Source of the DNA: Xanthomonas sp. 10-10
GTDB taxonomy: Bacteria; Pseudomonadota; Gammaproteobacteria; Xanthomonadales; Xanthomonadaceae
Length of the DNA: 64,000 bases
Assembly (NCBI RefSeq): GCF_040182365.1
Contig: NZ_CP144460.1
Coordinates: 806,001-870,000 of the forward strand
Reading direction: 5' to 3'
Shown here: one piece after another, positions 62,963-64,000 of the stretch
Numbering within the stretch: position 1 is the first letter of the stretch
Layout: each line of letters begins with the position of its first letter
The notes under the pieces: generated by a model
The model's input: only the letters and a program-made list of their open reading frames with translations
Databases searched by the model: none
Told to the model about the DNA's origin: nothing
Position numbers and translations under genes: made by a program

Positions 62963-64000
62963 TCAGCGCGTGGCCGCTTCGGGCTTGCGCACGCGTTTGG
63001 CCGGCGCCGCCTGGGTCGCTGAGTCCGGATACAGATTCAACAGCATCAAGGTCACGCCATTGGTCCAGCCAAAGCCGTCCTGCAAGGCGTATTCGCCGCC
63101 GCCGCCACCGGCCGCATCGGCATCCAGGCCGTATTTTTCGACCAGCTTGTGCTCGCGCGCGAACAGCGCCTGCACCTGGGTGAGGAAACGTTCGCCGATG
63201 GTGCGCGCCAGTGCGTCTTCGCCGTAGCGACGCAAGCCGTCCACCGCCACCCACTGCAGCGGCGCCCAGCCATTGGGCTCGTCCCATTGCTGGCCGGTCT
63301 TCACCGCGGTGGTGGCCAGGCCCCCGGGGCGCAGCAGACGCGCGCGCACCACGGTGGCGGTGCGCTTGGCATGGGCATCCGACGCCAGGCCTGCGAACAG
63401 CGGATACAACGCAGCGGCGGTGACCTGGTCGCTGAGCGTGCGGTTCTGCCAGTCGTAGTCGGCGTAGTAGCCGGCGGCGTTCCACAGATGCGCCTCGATG
63501 GCCTGCTTGCGTTGCTGCGCCAGTGCGGCGTAATCGAGCGTGCACTCGGCGCCCGGCTGCGTACACGCCTGCGCCAGGGTGCGCTCCAGGTGATACAGCA
63601 GGCTGTTGAGATCGATCGGGATGATGGCGGTGGTGCGGATGGTGCGCAGGTTCTGCCCATCGGCCAACCAGCGGCTGGTGTAGTCCCAGCCGCTCTCGGC
63701 ACCGGCGCGCAGGTCGCGGTAAACCTCGGTGGCGGGACGGTCCTTTACTTCGGCTGCGGTGCGGGTGTCGTGCAGCCAGGCCTCCGGACGCGGCGTGTCG
63801 CGCTCGTCCCAATAGCGGTTGAGCACGCTGCCATCGGCCAGGCGCACCACATGGCGCGCGGCTTCGCCGGGCTGGAGCCCGTCGCTGCCCTGCATCCAGT
63901 ACGCGTATTCCTTTTGCAGCTGCGGCAGATACCGCTGATAGACCGCCTCGCCTTCCACACCGGCCTGCAGTTCCACCATGTAGGAGAAGAACGGCGGCTG
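62963..64000 (-). CDS. treA: Periplasmic trehalase (GH37), C-terminal part
   Basis: These are the C-terminal 345 residues of trehalase; the N-terminus lies beyond the window. Trehalase signature 2 (QQWDEPNGWAPLQW) and the closing GGGGGEYALQDGFGWTNGV are present. The enzyme hydrolyses trehalose to two glucose molecules in the periplasm. It is convergent with the arabinanase gene. Confidence 0.95.
   Translation of the reverse strand, partial: QPPFFSYMVELQAGVEGEAVYQRYLPQLQKEYAYWMQGSDGLQPGEAARHVVRLADGSVLNRYWDERDTPRPEAWLHDTRTAAEVKDRPATEVYRDLRAGAESGWDYTSRWLADGQNLRTIRTTAIIPIDLNSLLYHLERTLAQACTQPGAECTLDYAALAQQRKQAIEAHLWNAAGYYADYDWQNRTLSDQVTAAALYPLFAGLASDAHAKRTATVVRARLLRPGGLATTAVKTGQQWDEPNGWAPLQWVAVDGLRRYGEDALARTIGERFLTQVQALFAREHKLVEKYGLDADAAGGGGGEYALQDGFGWTNGVTLMLLNLYPDSATQAAPAKRVRKPEAATR

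Overview
The window looks like a chromosomal segment of a Xanthomonas species (gammaproteobacterium, Lysobacterales). The grounds are the GC-rich core genes, a GH5-expansin fusion, two secreted S9 peptidases, an IS407-group element and, most tellingly, proteins with the C-terminal secretion domain (XVIPCD) of the Xanthomonadales type IV killing system (X-T4SS). The species cannot be named from the sequence alone.

Layout. 2-4087: the 3' end of a GH53 galactanase, a tandem array of palindromes, and aceE (pyruvate dehydrogenase E1) with a strong terminator. 4163-10720: a visibly more AT-rich accessory block with an RT-nitrilase fusion of the DRT type 1 (UG1) kind, an XRE-ImmA/IrrE regulator overlapping a small partner gene, and an antisense gene for a Cys/His-cluster protein. 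11104-20772: a plastic region that starts with a structured leader and a small-ORF/symE operon. It continues as a row of lipoprotein/effector gene pairs of the X-T4SS type. Two pairs are intact (15807-17596 and 19489-20772). Three have kept the lipoprotein gene but only a stub of the effector (12066-12850, 12899-13551, 15020-15487). One further lipoprotein gene is split by a 1201-bp insertion sequence with a 4-bp target duplication. Three eroded copies of the 3' end of one Y1-type transposase gene and a partial symE duplicate lie among them. A third intact pair is at 27054-28688.

20903-38477: a Tat-exported SMI1/ankyrin lipoprotein, hypothetical genes, an SDR-like protein with a zinc ribbon, an SPFH lipoprotein, glutathionyl-hydroquinone reductase, membrane proteins, a MarR-CPBP pair, an esterase-M1 peptidase pair and a YiiX-like protein. 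38657-52201: secreted S9 peptidases, a DUF1615 lipoprotein, a TPR-GGDEF diguanylate cyclase, a DUF3829-like lipoprotein, a methyltransferase, a DMT exporter and a PheC-like periplasmic protein. 53125-64000: a GH5-expansin fusion whose GH5 part has lost both catalytic glutamates, cycA, a CorA-type transporter, a second palindrome array, an AIM24 protein, an NHL-propeller/M23 fusion, a GH43 arabinanase and the C-terminal part of a periplasmic trehalase.

Together the window combines plant cell-wall and peptide scavenging, interbacterial antagonism (effectors with neighbouring lipoproteins that probably protect the producer) and a small anti-phage block. No tRNA, rRNA or CRISPR array was seen. 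All functions come from reading motifs; no database search was possible.
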